DNA of 62,161 nucleotides from Methylocystis sp. (GTDB lineage Bacteria > Pseudomonadota > Alphaproteobacteria > Rhizobiales > Beijerinckiaceae): contig JACOUB010000031.1 in the NCBI GenBank assembly GCA_016178015.1, positions 1 through 62,161 of the forward strand. Direction: 5' to 3'. The position numbers and the translations under genes are program-made. This document shows positions 53,216 to 61,873 of the stretch, in pieces. The notes below the pieces were generated by a model. The model was not told where the DNA came from. It saw nothing but the letters and a program-made list of their open reading frames with translations, and searched no databases. The number at the start of each line of letters is the position of its first letter. The first letter of the stretch is position 1.

Positions 53216-55209
53216 GTTACGACGCCCGCACCTTACTCGACATGCTGCCGGCTGTGTATCGCGTACGCGACGCCGAACAAGGCGGCGCGCTCGAAGCGCT
53301 GCTTACCGTCATCGCCGAACAGCTTGCGCTCATGGAGGAAGACCTCGCGCAGCTCTACGACGATCAATTCATCGAGACCTGCGCCGACTGGGTCGTGCCC
53401 TATATCGGCGACCTCGTGGGCTATCGCCAGCTCCACGGCGTCGCGCCGGGGGTCGGCAGCCCCCGTGCCGAGGTGGCGGACACGCTGGCCTTGCGTCGGA
53501 GCAAGGGCGCGGCCGCGACGCTGGCGCGTCTGGCGCGCGACGTGACCGGCTGGGAGGCCTATGTCGTGGAGCAGTTCCAGCGCCTCTCGACGACGCAGTA
53601 TCTCAACCAACCGAACGTGAACGCGCCCGCCTTCGTCGATCTGCGCCGCGCCGAGCTGCTGGAACGGCTTGGCGGGCCGTTCGAGCCGCAGCTTCGGCTC
53701 GCGGAGCTGCGCGGCCCCGCCTGCCGTGGCGGGCCGGCCAATATCCCCAACATCACCTTCTATCTGTGGCGGCTGCGCGCCTACTCCCTCGCCTCCTCGC
53801 CCGCTGCGCAAGTGGACGGCGCTCGCTTTCTGTTCAACCCGCTGGGCGCGCCTCTCCCGCTGTTCAGCGCCGCCGTTTCGAAGGACGACAAGGCGCTGAC
53901 CCTCGACGCGCGCAATGTCTCGCAGCCGCTCGCCCGCCGAGGCCTCGCGGCGGCCAAGGAACTCTTCTACGGCGAGGATAAAAGCTTTTTCATCGCGGGC
54001 GTGACGCTGGACCAGCTCATGATCTGCGACCTTTCGGACGCCGGCACCGGCTGGGCGCATACCCCGCCAACGGGCAAGGTTGCGGTCGATCCCGTGCTTG
54101 GACGCATCGCCTTTGGGACGGCGCCCGCAGCGGCGCCCCAGGTAAGCTTCCATTACGGCGCGGCGGCGGACCTTGGCGGCGGCTCCTATGACCGGCTCAA
54201 GGGTTTCGAGCCGCTTACCCCCATCGTGGTCGCGCCGACGCAAAAGCCGACGATCCAGGCCGCGCTGGACGCCGTGGCGGGCGGCGGCGTCGCGGAAATC
54301 GCCGACAACGGCCGCTATTCCGAGACGCCGTCGCTGAAGGTCACGGCCACAGGCGCGAGGATCGAGTTGCGCGCGGCGGACAAGCTGCGGCCTATGCTTT
54401 CGCTGGGCGGCGAATTCGCGATCACCGGTGCCGGCGGGACGCGCGCGAGCCTCAACGGCCTGCTCGTCGCCGGTGGGCGGCTGCATGTGCCGGCGACGGC
54501 CAGCAACCTGCTCGCGGCCTTGAGCCTGCGCCATTGCACGCTGGTCCCGGGCCTGACGCTCACCGCCGCCGGCGCGCCGGCGCAGCCGCTCGCGCCGAGC
54601 CTCGTCGTCGAGACCGGCGTGGTGCTGGAGATCGACAGCTGCATCCTCGGCGGCCTGCGCGTCGCGCCTGGAGCACAAGTGAGGGTGACCAACAGCATCA
54701 TCGACGCGACGGCGCCGAATGGCGTCGCCTTTGCGGGTCTCGACGGCGTCTCGGCGGGCGGCGTGCTCAGTATTTCCGACAGCACGGTGATCGGCAAGGT
54801 CCATGCGAGCGAGCTGCGCGAGGCGTCGAATGTGATCTTTTTCGCGCGTCATGAAGCTGGCGACGGCTGGCTCGCGCCGGTCATCGCCGACAAGCGCCAG
54901 GCTGGTTGCGTGCGTTTTTCCCATCTGCCGCCGGACGCGCGCGCGCCGCGTCCCTACCGCTGCCAGCCGGCGCCGGGGACCGATCCCTCGCTCGTCCAGC
55001 CGGTGTTCGTTTCGTTGCGCTATGGCGATCCCGGCTATGGCCAGCTCAGCTTGCGCACGCCGCGCGCGATCCGTGAGGGCGCCGCGGACGGGTCCGAGAT
55101 GGGCGTGTTCCGGCAATTGTTCCAACCGCAGCGGATAACCAATTTGCGCGTGCGGCTTGGTGAATATCTGCGTTTTGGGCTCGAAGCGGGCATTGTTTTT
55201 GTGACCTGA
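53212..55209 (+). CDS. Tail protein I-like baseplate/fibre attachment protein (Afp12-like)
   Basis: A 665-residue protein. The N-terminal phage tail I-like part (MLPAVYRVRDAEQGGALEALLTVIAEQLALMEEDLAQLYDDQFIETCADWVVPYIGDLVGYR) anchors to the wedge. A beta-rich body follows, with right-handed helix-like repeats around residues 400-560 (ASLNGLLVAGGRLHVPATASNLLAALSLRHC, CILGGLRVAPGAQVRVTNSIID). It overlaps the preceding gene by four bases. It probably presents the fibre encoded next. Confidence 0.83.
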   Translation: MSYDARTLLDMLPAVYRVRDAEQGGALEALLTVIAEQLALMEEDLAQLYDDQFIETCADWVVPYIGDLVGYRQLHGVAPGVGSPRAEVADTLALRRSKGAAATLARLARDVTGWEAYVVEQFQRLSTTQYLNQPNVNAPAFVDLRRAELLERLGGPFEPQLRLAELRGPACRGGPANIPNITFYLWRLRAYSLASSPAAQVDGARFLFNPLGAPLPLFSAAVSKDDKALTLDARNVSQPLARRGLAAAKELFYGEDKSFFIAGVTLDQLMICDLSDAGTGWAHTPPTGKVAVDPVLGRIAFGTAPAAAPQVSFHYGAAADLGGGSYDRLKGFEPLTPIVVAPTQKPTIQAALDAVAGGGVAEIADNGRYSETPSLKVTATGARIELRAADKLRPMLSLGGEFAITGAGGTRASLNGLLVAGGRLHVPATASNLLAALSLRHCTLVPGLTLTAAGAPAQPLAPSLVVETGVVLEIDSCILGGLRVAPGAQVRVTNSIIDATAPNGVAFAGLDGVSAGGVLSISDSTVIGKVHASELREASNVIFFARHEAGDGWLAPVIADKRQAGCVRFSHLPPDARAPRPYRCQPAPGTDPSLVQPVFVSLRYGDPGYGQLSLRTPRAIREGAADGSEMGVFRQLFQPQRITNLRVRLGEYLRFGLEAGIVFVT

Positions 55210-55230
55210 GCCGCCAAAGGGAGTTTCGCC

Positions 55231-57858
55231 ATGAAGGGGGATATCAGCCGCGACACCTTCGACGCGACGAAGCATTACAGCGGCGTCGTGATGCAGCAGG
55301 GTCGCGTGCAGCTCGACGCCGACTGGAACGAGCAGCAGAGCATCCATCGTCATCGGGCGGAGACCCAGGCGAAGGATGTCATAGGCGCCTCGGGGGCGCC
55401 GCAGCATGACGCCGGTTTCCAGCTAACGACCGACGGCAGGACGCTGACGATCGGCAAAGGCCGCTACTACGTCCACGGCCTACTGTGCGAAAATGAAGCC
55501 AAAGTCGACTACCTCAACCAGCCGGACTTTCCGAAGCCGCCCGTGATCGCCGACTTGATGAATGCGACGGGCGCGACTGCGATGATTCTCTATCTTTGCG
55601 TCTGGCGGCGGGCCATCACCGCATTGGAGGATCCCTCCATTCGCGAGGCGGCGCTCGGCGGGCCGGACACCGCCCTGCGCGTCAAGACCGTGTGGCAAGT
55701 CAAAGCGCTACCAGTCAGGCTCGTGAACACCGCCTCCGCCCCGGCGTGCGGGGACGGCTTTCCCGAATGGGACGCGCTGGTCGCGCCCGGCACAGGCCTG
55801 ATGAGCGCGCGCGCGCAACCCGTTCAACCAACGGACAGTCCTTGCCTGCTGCCGCCCAGCGCCGGATACCGCAGACTTGAGAACCAGCTTTATCGGGTCG
55901 AAGTCCATAAGGCGGGGCCGCTCGCGACGGCGACCTTCAAATGGTCGCGCGACAATGGCGCCGTCGTCACGGCGGTCGAGAAGTTCAACGGGCAGGAGCT
56001 GACGGTCCATGATCTCGGGCGCGACGAGACGCTCGGCTTCTCCAATGGACAGACGGTGGAACTGCTCGACGACGCGACCGAACTCTTTGGCCAGCCGGGG
56101 CCATTGCTGCAAATCGACCATGTGGACGAGGCGACGCGGCGTATCGTGCTCAGAACCGCGCCCGCCGCAATTGATCTGGCGCTGCGGCCGCGGCTGCGAC
56201 GCTGGGACAGCGCCGGCGACGTTCCGCTCGCCGTGCCGACCGTTGGTTCCGGCTTCGTAGCTCTCGAAGACGGCGTGGAGGTCAAGTTCGAAGCTGGCGA
56301 CTACCGCACGGGCGACTACTGGCTGATTCCCGCGCGCACGGTGACAGGCGGGCTGGACTGGCCCTTTACGGCGCCGCAGCCACCGCGCGGCGAACAGCGC
56401 CACTATTCTCGGCTCGCAGTGGCCTCCTTCGCCAGCGGAACGATCCAAGGCCTGCAGGACTGCCGGCCCTTATTCTCCCCGTTGGCGGAGATTCCGCCGG
56501 CTTTACATGTCACCAGGACTAGCTGGGTCAATGACGACGATCTCGACCAGGCGCTGCTTCTGACGAATGGATTGCAAATTTTTATAGATGGTCCTCTCAC
56601 TCCCCCATCGACCACGGCCGGCGCCGAAGTTCTGAACGCTGTCCTCACTGTGACGATGGAAGCGCCGATTCTTCTGCCGGGTCCAAATCCCAGCGGGCTC
56701 ACCCCGCTGGCGCTGCAGGCGATCACGCTCAGTGGCGATATCGACTTTCCCGCGCCCAGTGTGATCGAATGGAAGCCCAAGGCTCCGGGGAGCGAGCTTT
56801 CGAACCTATCGACCTATCTCGTCCAACAGCCGGGCCAGGCGGTTCTGCGTGTGCGGGTTCGCGTGCGCCTGCGCGGCGGCGGCTTTTGGCAGGAGAGCGC
56901 CAGCCAGCGCGTCTATATCGATGGGCGCGCGGTAGGAGCGGACGGTTTTCGCCATGACGGGACGACGCCCCGCGTCGATCTGCAGTTTCCTTCGGGCGAA
57001 GGGCGCCGGGCCAGCGACTTCGAGAGTTGGTTCTATCTTCGCTTGCAGCCGCCGCAGGCCAATCTCGTCGGCGTTACGGTCGAGCCGGCAATCGTGAACG
57101 CCGGCGGAAACGCGCAAGGGACGGTGTTTCTGGATTTTCCAGCGCCCGATGGTGGCTTGGCGGTGGCGTTGAAATCCTCTCAGGGCGTTGCCACACCGGT
57201 TCCAAACAATGTCGTCGTTCCCAAGAACGACACTCAGGCGCCCTTCAACGTCACGACGGCCGCAAACGCTTCGAACACCGTCCAGGACTCGATCATCGCC
57301 ACGGCGAAAAACGTCGCGAAAAACGCGCCTGTGACCGTGCAGGTGGTCTCGGTGGCGATCTCGCCGGCCGCCGTGACCCTCTTCCCCAGCCAGAGCCAAC
57401 AGTTCTCGGCCACTGTCGCTGGCGCGGGCGAAACTGGCGTGACCTGGAGCGTGCAGGAGCCAAATGGCGGCAACGTCACCGCCAGCGGCCTCTATTTCGC
57501 GCCGGCGACCACGGGCGTCTTCCACGTTATTGCCACGTCCGCCGCCAATCCGGCCAAGACGGTGGCCGCGACCGTCACTGTGCACACCAAGACAGGAAAG
57601 GAAGGCAAGGATGGCAAGGACGGTAAGGAAGCACCCGAAAAATTGACGAGAGAAAAGAACTTCGCCAAGGAGAGCGGCGAGACAAAGGTCCGCTTGCACG
57701 AGGCGAAAGCGACAGAGGTCGTCTCGTTCGCTTTTGTCACCCCGGGCGCTTCGCCGGCTGTCGCAATGGGCTTCGAGAAGGGCGACGAAAGCGCGCCGGG
57801 CCGCGCGTTCATCCGGCCCAGCGAGCGTCCCGACCTTACACCTCGGGCCACGCCTTGA
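55231..57858 (+). CDS. DUF6519 fibre-like protein with Ig-like domain
   Basis: An 875-residue protein. The N-terminal signature MKGDISRDTFDATKHYSGVVMQQGRVQLDADWNEQQSIHRHR is that of DUF6519 proteins of eCIS loci. Middle beta modules follow, then a Big2-like domain at about 700-785 (VSVAISPAAVTLFPSQSQQFSATV, VTWSVQEPNGGNVTASGLYFAPAT) and a charged Gly/Lys tail (KEGKDGKDGKE). It likely forms the receptor-binding fibre. It starts 21 bases after the tail-I-like gene. Confidence 0.78.
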   Translation: MKGDISRDTFDATKHYSGVVMQQGRVQLDADWNEQQSIHRHRAETQAKDVIGASGAPQHDAGFQLTTDGRTLTIGKGRYYVHGLLCENEAKVDYLNQPDFPKPPVIADLMNATGATAMILYLCVWRRAITALEDPSIREAALGGPDTALRVKTVWQVKALPVRLVNTASAPACGDGFPEWDALVAPGTGLMSARAQPVQPTDSPCLLPPSAGYRRLENQLYRVEVHKAGPLATATFKWSRDNGAVVTAVEKFNGQELTVHDLGRDETLGFSNGQTVELLDDATELFGQPGPLLQIDHVDEATRRIVLRTAPAAIDLALRPRLRRWDSAGDVPLAVPTVGSGFVALEDGVEVKFEAGDYRTGDYWLIPARTVTGGLDWPFTAPQPPRGEQRHYSRLAVASFASGTIQGLQDCRPLFSPLAEIPPALHVTRTSWVNDDDLDQALLLTNGLQIFIDGPLTPPSTTAGAEVLNAVLTVTMEAPILLPGPNPSGLTPLALQAITLSGDIDFPAPSVIEWKPKAPGSELSNLSTYLVQQPGQAVLRVRVRVRLRGGGFWQESASQRVYIDGRAVGADGFRHDGTTPRVDLQFPSGEGRRASDFESWFYLRLQPPQANLVGVTVEPAIVNAGGNAQGTVFLDFPAPDGGLAVALKSSQGVATPVPNNVVVPKNDTQAPFNVTTAANASNTVQDSIIATAKNVAKNAPVTVQVVSVAISPAAVTLFPSQSQQFSATVAGAGETGVTWSVQEPNGGNVTASGLYFAPATTGVFHVIATSAANPAKTVAATVTVHTKTGKEGKDGKDGKEAPEKLTREKNFAKESGETKVRLHEAKATEVVSFAFVTPGASPAVAMGFEKGDESAPGRAFIRPSERPDLTPRATP

Positions 57859-57946
57859 GACGAGACGCCCTTGGACGGATCGAAAGCTCCTCCCCCGTTG
57901 ACGCGCGAATCGCTGGTGGAGGCGAGAGTTTTTGGGAGGCGCGCCG

Positions 57947-58651
57947 GTGACGCGCGCCGATGCTCTGCTCATCCTCGCGGGCCCGTTCGACGCGGAGGCG
58001 CGCGCCTTCGCGGCGGTGCATGCCGAGGCTCGCGCACTGTTGCTGACGCCACGCGACCTTTCCCGCGAAGGCTGGCGGCTCCGTCTTGGCGACCCTTCCT
58101 CCCTTGTGGCGGTCTGCGGTGCGCGGCGCCTCGACGCTGGCGAGATTGGCGGCGTCCTCACGCGTCTTCCCTGTGTCGCGGAGGCGGACATCCCGCACAT
58201 CGGCCCCGAGGATCGAGCCTACGTCGCCGGCGAGATGACCGCATTTCTGTTGGCCTTCCTCGGCGAACTTCGCTGCCCGATCAGCAACCGCCCGACCCCG
58301 CAATGCCTTTGCGGCCCGCTGTGGTCGCCGGAGCGGTGGCGCCGGCTGGCGCGCGAACTGGGTCTCCCCGTGCGGGAGGGGGAGCCGCGCCTTGCGGCTT
58401 TGGGCGAAGAGCCGCCCCCGCCCATCCCGGCGGATGCGGTCACAACCATCGTCGGCGACGCCATTTTTGGCGAAGCGCGTTTCGGTGAAGCGACACGGGT
58501 CCTGGCGCACGCATCGGGTGCCGACATGTTGCAGGCCGAGTTCAACGGCGAGGGCTTGTTGCGGGCGAGCCCGCTTGTCAATCTGGGCGCTGAGGACATA
58601 GCCGCGGCGGCGCTGGCGCTGTTCGAGACTGCGATGGGGCTGTCCTCATGA
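57947..58651 (+). CDS. Degenerate ATP-grasp-like partner protein
   Basis: A 234-residue protein from a GTG with GGGAGG seven bases upstream. Parts resemble the pre-ATP-grasp region of RimK/graspetide-type ligases: GVLTRLPCVAEADIPHIGPEDRAYVAGEMTAFLLAFLGEL followed by PISNRPTPQCLCGPLWSPERWRRLARELGLPV. The ATP-binding core of the enzyme is missing or unrecognisable. It overlaps the next gene, a real ATP-grasp enzyme, by four bases, so I see a non-catalytic partner or recognition subunit. Family naming is tentative. Confidence 0.5.
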   Translation: MTRADALLILAGPFDAEARAFAAVHAEARALLLTPRDLSREGWRLRLGDPSSLVAVCGARRLDAGEIGGVLTRLPCVAEADIPHIGPEDRAYVAGEMTAFLLAFLGELRCPISNRPTPQCLCGPLWSPERWRRLARELGLPVREGEPRLAALGEEPPPPIPADAVTTIVGDAIFGEARFGEATRVLAHASGADMLQAEFNGEGLLRASPLVNLGAEDIAAAALALFETAMGLSS

Positions 58652-59574
58652 TCCTGCTCTGGGGCGTCGCCGAGGACAGTCCTCTCAAGGAGACATGGGC
58701 TGCGCTTGAGCGACGCGGCGCCGCCGTTTTCTTTCTTGATCAGCGGCGCGCGGCCGAGACGCGAATAGAACTGCGCGCGGACGCGCAAGGCGAAATCCGC
58801 CTCGGCGCGGAACGCTGCGATCTTAGCCGCGTCACCGGCGTCTACGTCCGCGGCGGCGAATCGAGCGCGCTCACGCCGGGCGCAGATAAGGATGCGGCGC
58901 TGGGCCGCCACGCCCGCGCGCTCGATGCGACCGTCGCGTCCTTTCTCGACGCGACGCCAGCGCGCGTCGTCAATTCGTTGGAAGCAATGGCCAGCAACGG
59001 CTCAAAGCCTTATCAACTGGCCTTGATTCGCGCCCAAGGCTTTTGCACGCCCGACACGCTCGCCACGACCGATCCCGCCGCGGTCAGGGAATTTCTCGCC
59101 AGCCACGGCCAGTTGATCTACAAATCGCTGAGCGGCGTTCGCAGCATCGTCGCGCGGCTCGGCCCCGCCCATCTTGAGCGGCTGGCCGACATCGCCTGGT
59201 GCCCGACGCAATTCCAGCAATATGTGCCGGGCGGGGATTATCGCGTGCATGTGATCGGCGACTCGGTGTTCGCGTCGGAGATCATTTGCGAAGCGGACGA
59301 TTATCGATATGCAGGTCGAGAGGGCGAGGCCGTCGATCTAACCGCCAGCGTTCTGCCGGACGCGCTCGCAGAGCGATGCCGGTCGCTCGCGGCGTCTTTT
59401 CACCTCGCGGCCGCCGGCATTGACCTTCGGTTGACACCTGCAGGCGAGTGGGTGTGTTTCGAAGTCAATCCGGCGCCGGCCTTCACCTATTACGAAGAGG
59501 CGACAGGTCAGCCGATGGCGGACGCCATGGCGGCCCTGTTGGCCGACGACGACAAGTCCGAGCACGGAAAGTGA
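58648..59574 (+). CDS. RimK-like ATP-grasp ligase
   Basis: A 308-residue ATP-grasp enzyme. The pre-grasp part (GVYVRGGESSALTPG, FLDATPARVVNSLEAMASNGSKPYQLALIRAQGFCTPDTLATTDPA) leads into the ATP-binding core: LIYKSLSGVRSI, a gap with QFQQYVPGGDYRVHVIGD, and FEVNPAPAFTYYE, holding the metal-binding Glu and Asn. Such enzymes join an acid to an amine. It follows the partner gene with a four-base overlap and closes the eCIS operon. It might modify an eCIS component or a separate peptide; neither is shown by sequence. Confidence 0.78.
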   Translation: MILLWGVAEDSPLKETWAALERRGAAVFFLDQRRAAETRIELRADAQGEIRLGAERCDLSRVTGVYVRGGESSALTPGADKDAALGRHARALDATVASFLDATPARVVNSLEAMASNGSKPYQLALIRAQGFCTPDTLATTDPAAVREFLASHGQLIYKSLSGVRSIVARLGPAHLERLADIAWCPTQFQQYVPGGDYRVHVIGDSVFASEIICEADDYRYAGREGEAVDLTASVLPDALAERCRSLAASFHLAAAGIDLRLTPAGEWVCFEVNPAPAFTYYEEATGQPMADAMAALLADDDKSEHGK

Positions 59575-59637
59575 CGAAGACCCCTTGTCGGGAGCCATCT
59601 TGGCTCGAGAATATCGAACTTCGCGCCAAAAAAGCCA

Positions 59638-59979
59638 TCAAATGGGGTCAGCCTCAATCTCTGTGGGTGACGGCGGCTGGAGCGGCAACATCCGCGCACG
59701 CAAGAGTTCTGGACCTGCTCGACCGTACATCGCTCGCTTGAGGGTTTTCAGCCGGTTGATTTGTCCTTCGGTTTGACCGTTGCTCCAACTCTCGGTGACG
59801 GCGCTTCTCACGGCGTCAATATCCCTGCGCAAAGTGCGGGTGAACCGCTGCATCGCGTAGAGGCCGGATTGATGTGCATCTGTCAGCCAGACACCGAGCT
59901 CCGCAACATTCTTGCTTCGAAGAATACCTCGAAACCGCATGGCGAACCCGCGCATCGTCGCAAACTCCCGCCACTCGCT
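59638..59979 (-). pseudogene. ISL3-family transposase C-terminal fragment
   Basis: About 113 residues of the DDE transposase C-terminus: EWREFATMRGFAMRFRGIL, TRTLRRDIDAVRSAVTESWSNGQTEGQINRLKTLKRAMYGRAGPELLRARMLP. SNGQTEGQINRLKTLKRAMYGRAG is the conserved end of ISL3 transposases (WSNGPVEGQxNRLKxLKRxMYGRA). The upstream catalytic parts are missing; a palindrome and an IS66 remnant follow instead. Confidence 0.85.
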
Positions 59980-59981
59980 TT

Positions 59982-60024
59982 TTAGAGCATGATGGCGATT
60001 CGTTGAATCGTCATCATGCTCTAA
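59982..60024. repeat. AGAGCATGATG palindrome at an IS junction
   Basis: TTAGAGCATGATGGCGATTC (59982-60001) pairs with GAATCGTCATCATGCTCTAA (60005-60024) around a GTT loop, with one G-T mismatch. It belongs to the same broad class as the palindrome at 2161-2264 (TTAGAGCAT...). Position exactly between the ISL3 and IS66 fragments suggests a dispersed repeat captured at a recombination joint. Confidence 0.7.
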
Positions 60025-60029
60025 TTGGC

Positions 60030-60593
60030 AAATTAGCGGGCAAACATGTCGAACGGCGAAGTGCTTATTGGGCCGGAGCGGCGTGTGATCGCAATATTTG
60101 GCGATCAGCACCTGCGCGAGGCGCGACAGGCGTATTTTGGGCGAGCAATGCGCATGACCCGAAGCTGCGCCGGAACCCAGTCCAGCTTCTCGCTCACGCT
60201 CTCGCCGATAGAGTGGAGGGCGCCGCCGCAGCACGCGCATGTCTGGCTATCGATATCGAGCCGGACATCCTCGCGGGGCAGATGATCGGGCAGTGGTTTG
60301 CGCCGCGACGGCGTCTCGCACGTCGGTTCTTCCGCTCTGGTTTCGATAGTCGGACGGCGCTCCCGAACGCACGCGATATCGCTGTCGAGGTCTTCCAGAG
60401 CGAGCGCCATCTGGTCGGGATCGAGGCGTTCGGAGCGGCGTCCAAACTGCGCCCGCTGGAGCTTCTTGATGATGAACTGAAGGTGTTCGATCTCGCCGTT
60501 GCGGCTTTCGACGACGGCCGCCATGTCGCGCACCAGATGGTGCAGAAGAGACGTATCGACAGGCAGATTGTCGAGATCGATTCGCATGTTCAA
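60030..60593 (-). pseudogene. tnpC: IS66 transposase TnpC, N-terminal remnant
   Basis: The first 160 residues are readable: LQFIIKKLQRAQFGRRSERLDPDQ, PDHLPREDVRLD and CACCGGALHSIGESVSEKLDWVPAQLRVMRIARPKYACR. This is the LZ/zinc-finger N-terminus of IS66 transposases. After PKYACR the frame ends, and AQVLIAKYCDHTPL is picked up in another frame. The text stops near 60030 at RHVCP, before the DDE catalytic core, so it is inactive. Confidence 0.85.
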
Positions 60594-60659
60594 TGCTACT
60601 TCAAACGCCCCTTCGAGCCCAGCATTTTCTCCATGTTTTGCTTGATGTTCAGCGTATTT

Positions 60660-61013
60660 TCAACCAGCGATCGCCGGCTTCCAGACGCGCTCGGGAACGC
60701 GCCAGTCGATGCCTTCGATCAGCATGGCGAGTTGCGCCGGCGACAGCGTGATCGTTCCGCCCGGTTCGATCAATCGAGGCCAGACGAAGCCCCCTTGATC
60801 GAGCCTCTTGGTGAACAGGCACAGCCCGTTCCCGTCCCAGAAAAGAATCTTGACGATTTGCGCTCGTCTGCCGCGGAAGGCGAACAGATGGCCGCAGAAC
60901 GGGTCTTTCTTCAGCGTGCTCTGCACCAGCATCGCCAACCCATCCATGCCCTTTCTCATATCGGTGTAGCCCAGCGCCAGATGGACTTTCACGCCGGCCG
61001 GAACGATCATCAT
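60660..61013 (-). CDS. tnpB: IS66 accessory protein TnpB
   Basis: A 117-residue TnpB (IS66 Orf2-like): VHLALGYTDMRKGMDGLAMLVQ, PFCGHLFAFRGRRAQIVKILFWDGNGLCLFTKRL. This is the standard IS66 second gene and appears intact. It starts in an ATGA overlap with tnpA. Confidence 0.93.
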   Translation of the reverse strand: MMIVPAGVKVHLALGYTDMRKGMDGLAMLVQSTLKKDPFCGHLFAFRGRRAQIVKILFWDGNGLCLFTKRLDQGGFVWPRLIEPGGTITLSPAQLAMLIEGIDWRVPERVWKPAIAG

Positions 61014-61873
61014 TGCGCCGCCTCCTGTTCGAGAACATGTCGCCGAACCGCGTCCGGATCGCTGCCGGCGGGCGCGAATACCCGTCGCCCGTCGGCCAGT
61101 TCGACCGCCGTCATGCCGTCGGGCGGCTGCAACAGATCGTGCAGCACGACGGGCGTCGAAGACGCGCCCGATTGTCCGTCGGCCAGCTTCACCGCCGCCA
61201 GTTTCGCGCGCTCTTTCTCGCCAAAGCCGAACTGGATGCGCCAGCGGAACACCATGCTGGTCGCGATGTCGTGGCGACGGCAAACCGCCGCCACACTCAC
61301 CTCGGGCTGTTCCGTTTCCATCACGATGGCGAGCTTTTCTCCGTCGGTGAAGCTGCGCCGGTTCGAGCGCCGATCACGCGGCGGATCGCTCTTCGGAGCG
61401 TCTGTCAAGATCGTTTCGGCCGGTTCTTTCTCAGCAGCGCTGCTAATGCCGCTGCTTATTTTCGTGCGGGCGCTCGGATGAAGATACGCCCGCCAGTCGA
61501 CTTCCACTTCGCCGCTGTCCAGGAGATCGCGCCAGCGTCGCAGGCTGATCACCGAGATGTCGTGCGCGGCGGCGTAATGCGTGGCGGTCGATCCGCTCCA
61601 GGTCATCGCTTCGACGTGCATCGCCCAGAACGCCTGAATGGCGATCGTCCGCTTCGATGTGCTCAGCGGAGACGCGCCTCGACGGCGCTTCCGCCGCACT
61701 TTGATTTGCAGGCTTTCCCGCTCGTTCAGCACTGTCAGCCAGCGGTCGAACGTGCCCTTCGTCAGTCGGTGTTCGCGGCAGTATTCGGTGCGGGTCACAC
61801 CGCTTTGACGCCATGCCTGGATGTGAACCAACCAGTAGGAACGACGCGCCTTGTTCTGGAAATATTTCGAAGC
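61010..61873 (-). CDS. tnpA: IS66 family accessory protein TnpA, long form
   Basis: A 287-residue protein from the GTG at 61873, which has GGGAGG just upstream. It contains a helix-turn-helix at the N-terminus (SYWLVHIQAWRQSGVTRTEYCREHRLTKGTFDRWL), a second HTH around THYAAAHDISVISLRRWRDLL, and the TnpA-like C-terminal part (RRSFTDGEKLAIVMETEQPEVSVAAVCRRHDIATSMVFRWR). This is longer than the usual IS66 TnpA, with a duplicated or fused HTH head. It overlaps tnpB by four bases. Confidence 0.85.
   Translation of the reverse strand, partial: ASKYFQNKARRSYWLVHIQAWRQSGVTRTEYCREHRLTKGTFDRWLTVLNERESLQIKVRRKRRRGASPLSTSKRTIAIQAFWAMHVEAMTWSGSTATHYAAAHDISVISLRRWRDLLDSGEVEVDWRAYLHPSARTKISSGISSAAEKEPAETILTDAPKSDPPRDRRSNRRSFTDGEKLAIVMETEQPEVSVAAVCRRHDIATSMVFRWRIQFGFGEKERAKLAAVKLADGQSGASSTPVVLHDLLQPPDGMTAVELADGRRVFAPAGSDPDAVRRHVLEQEAAQ

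Noticed and set aside
53233-55407. 724-residue open frame on the minus strand opposite the tail-I-like gene
   Set aside because: Arg/Ala-rich shadow with no domain; the plus-strand gene has a clear N-terminal family signature and operon overlaps.
57871-57946. Possible graspetide precursor before the ATP-grasp pair
   Set aside because: The frame starts at TTG without an SD and has no stop before it overlaps the next gene; no core-like acidic repeat is seen.
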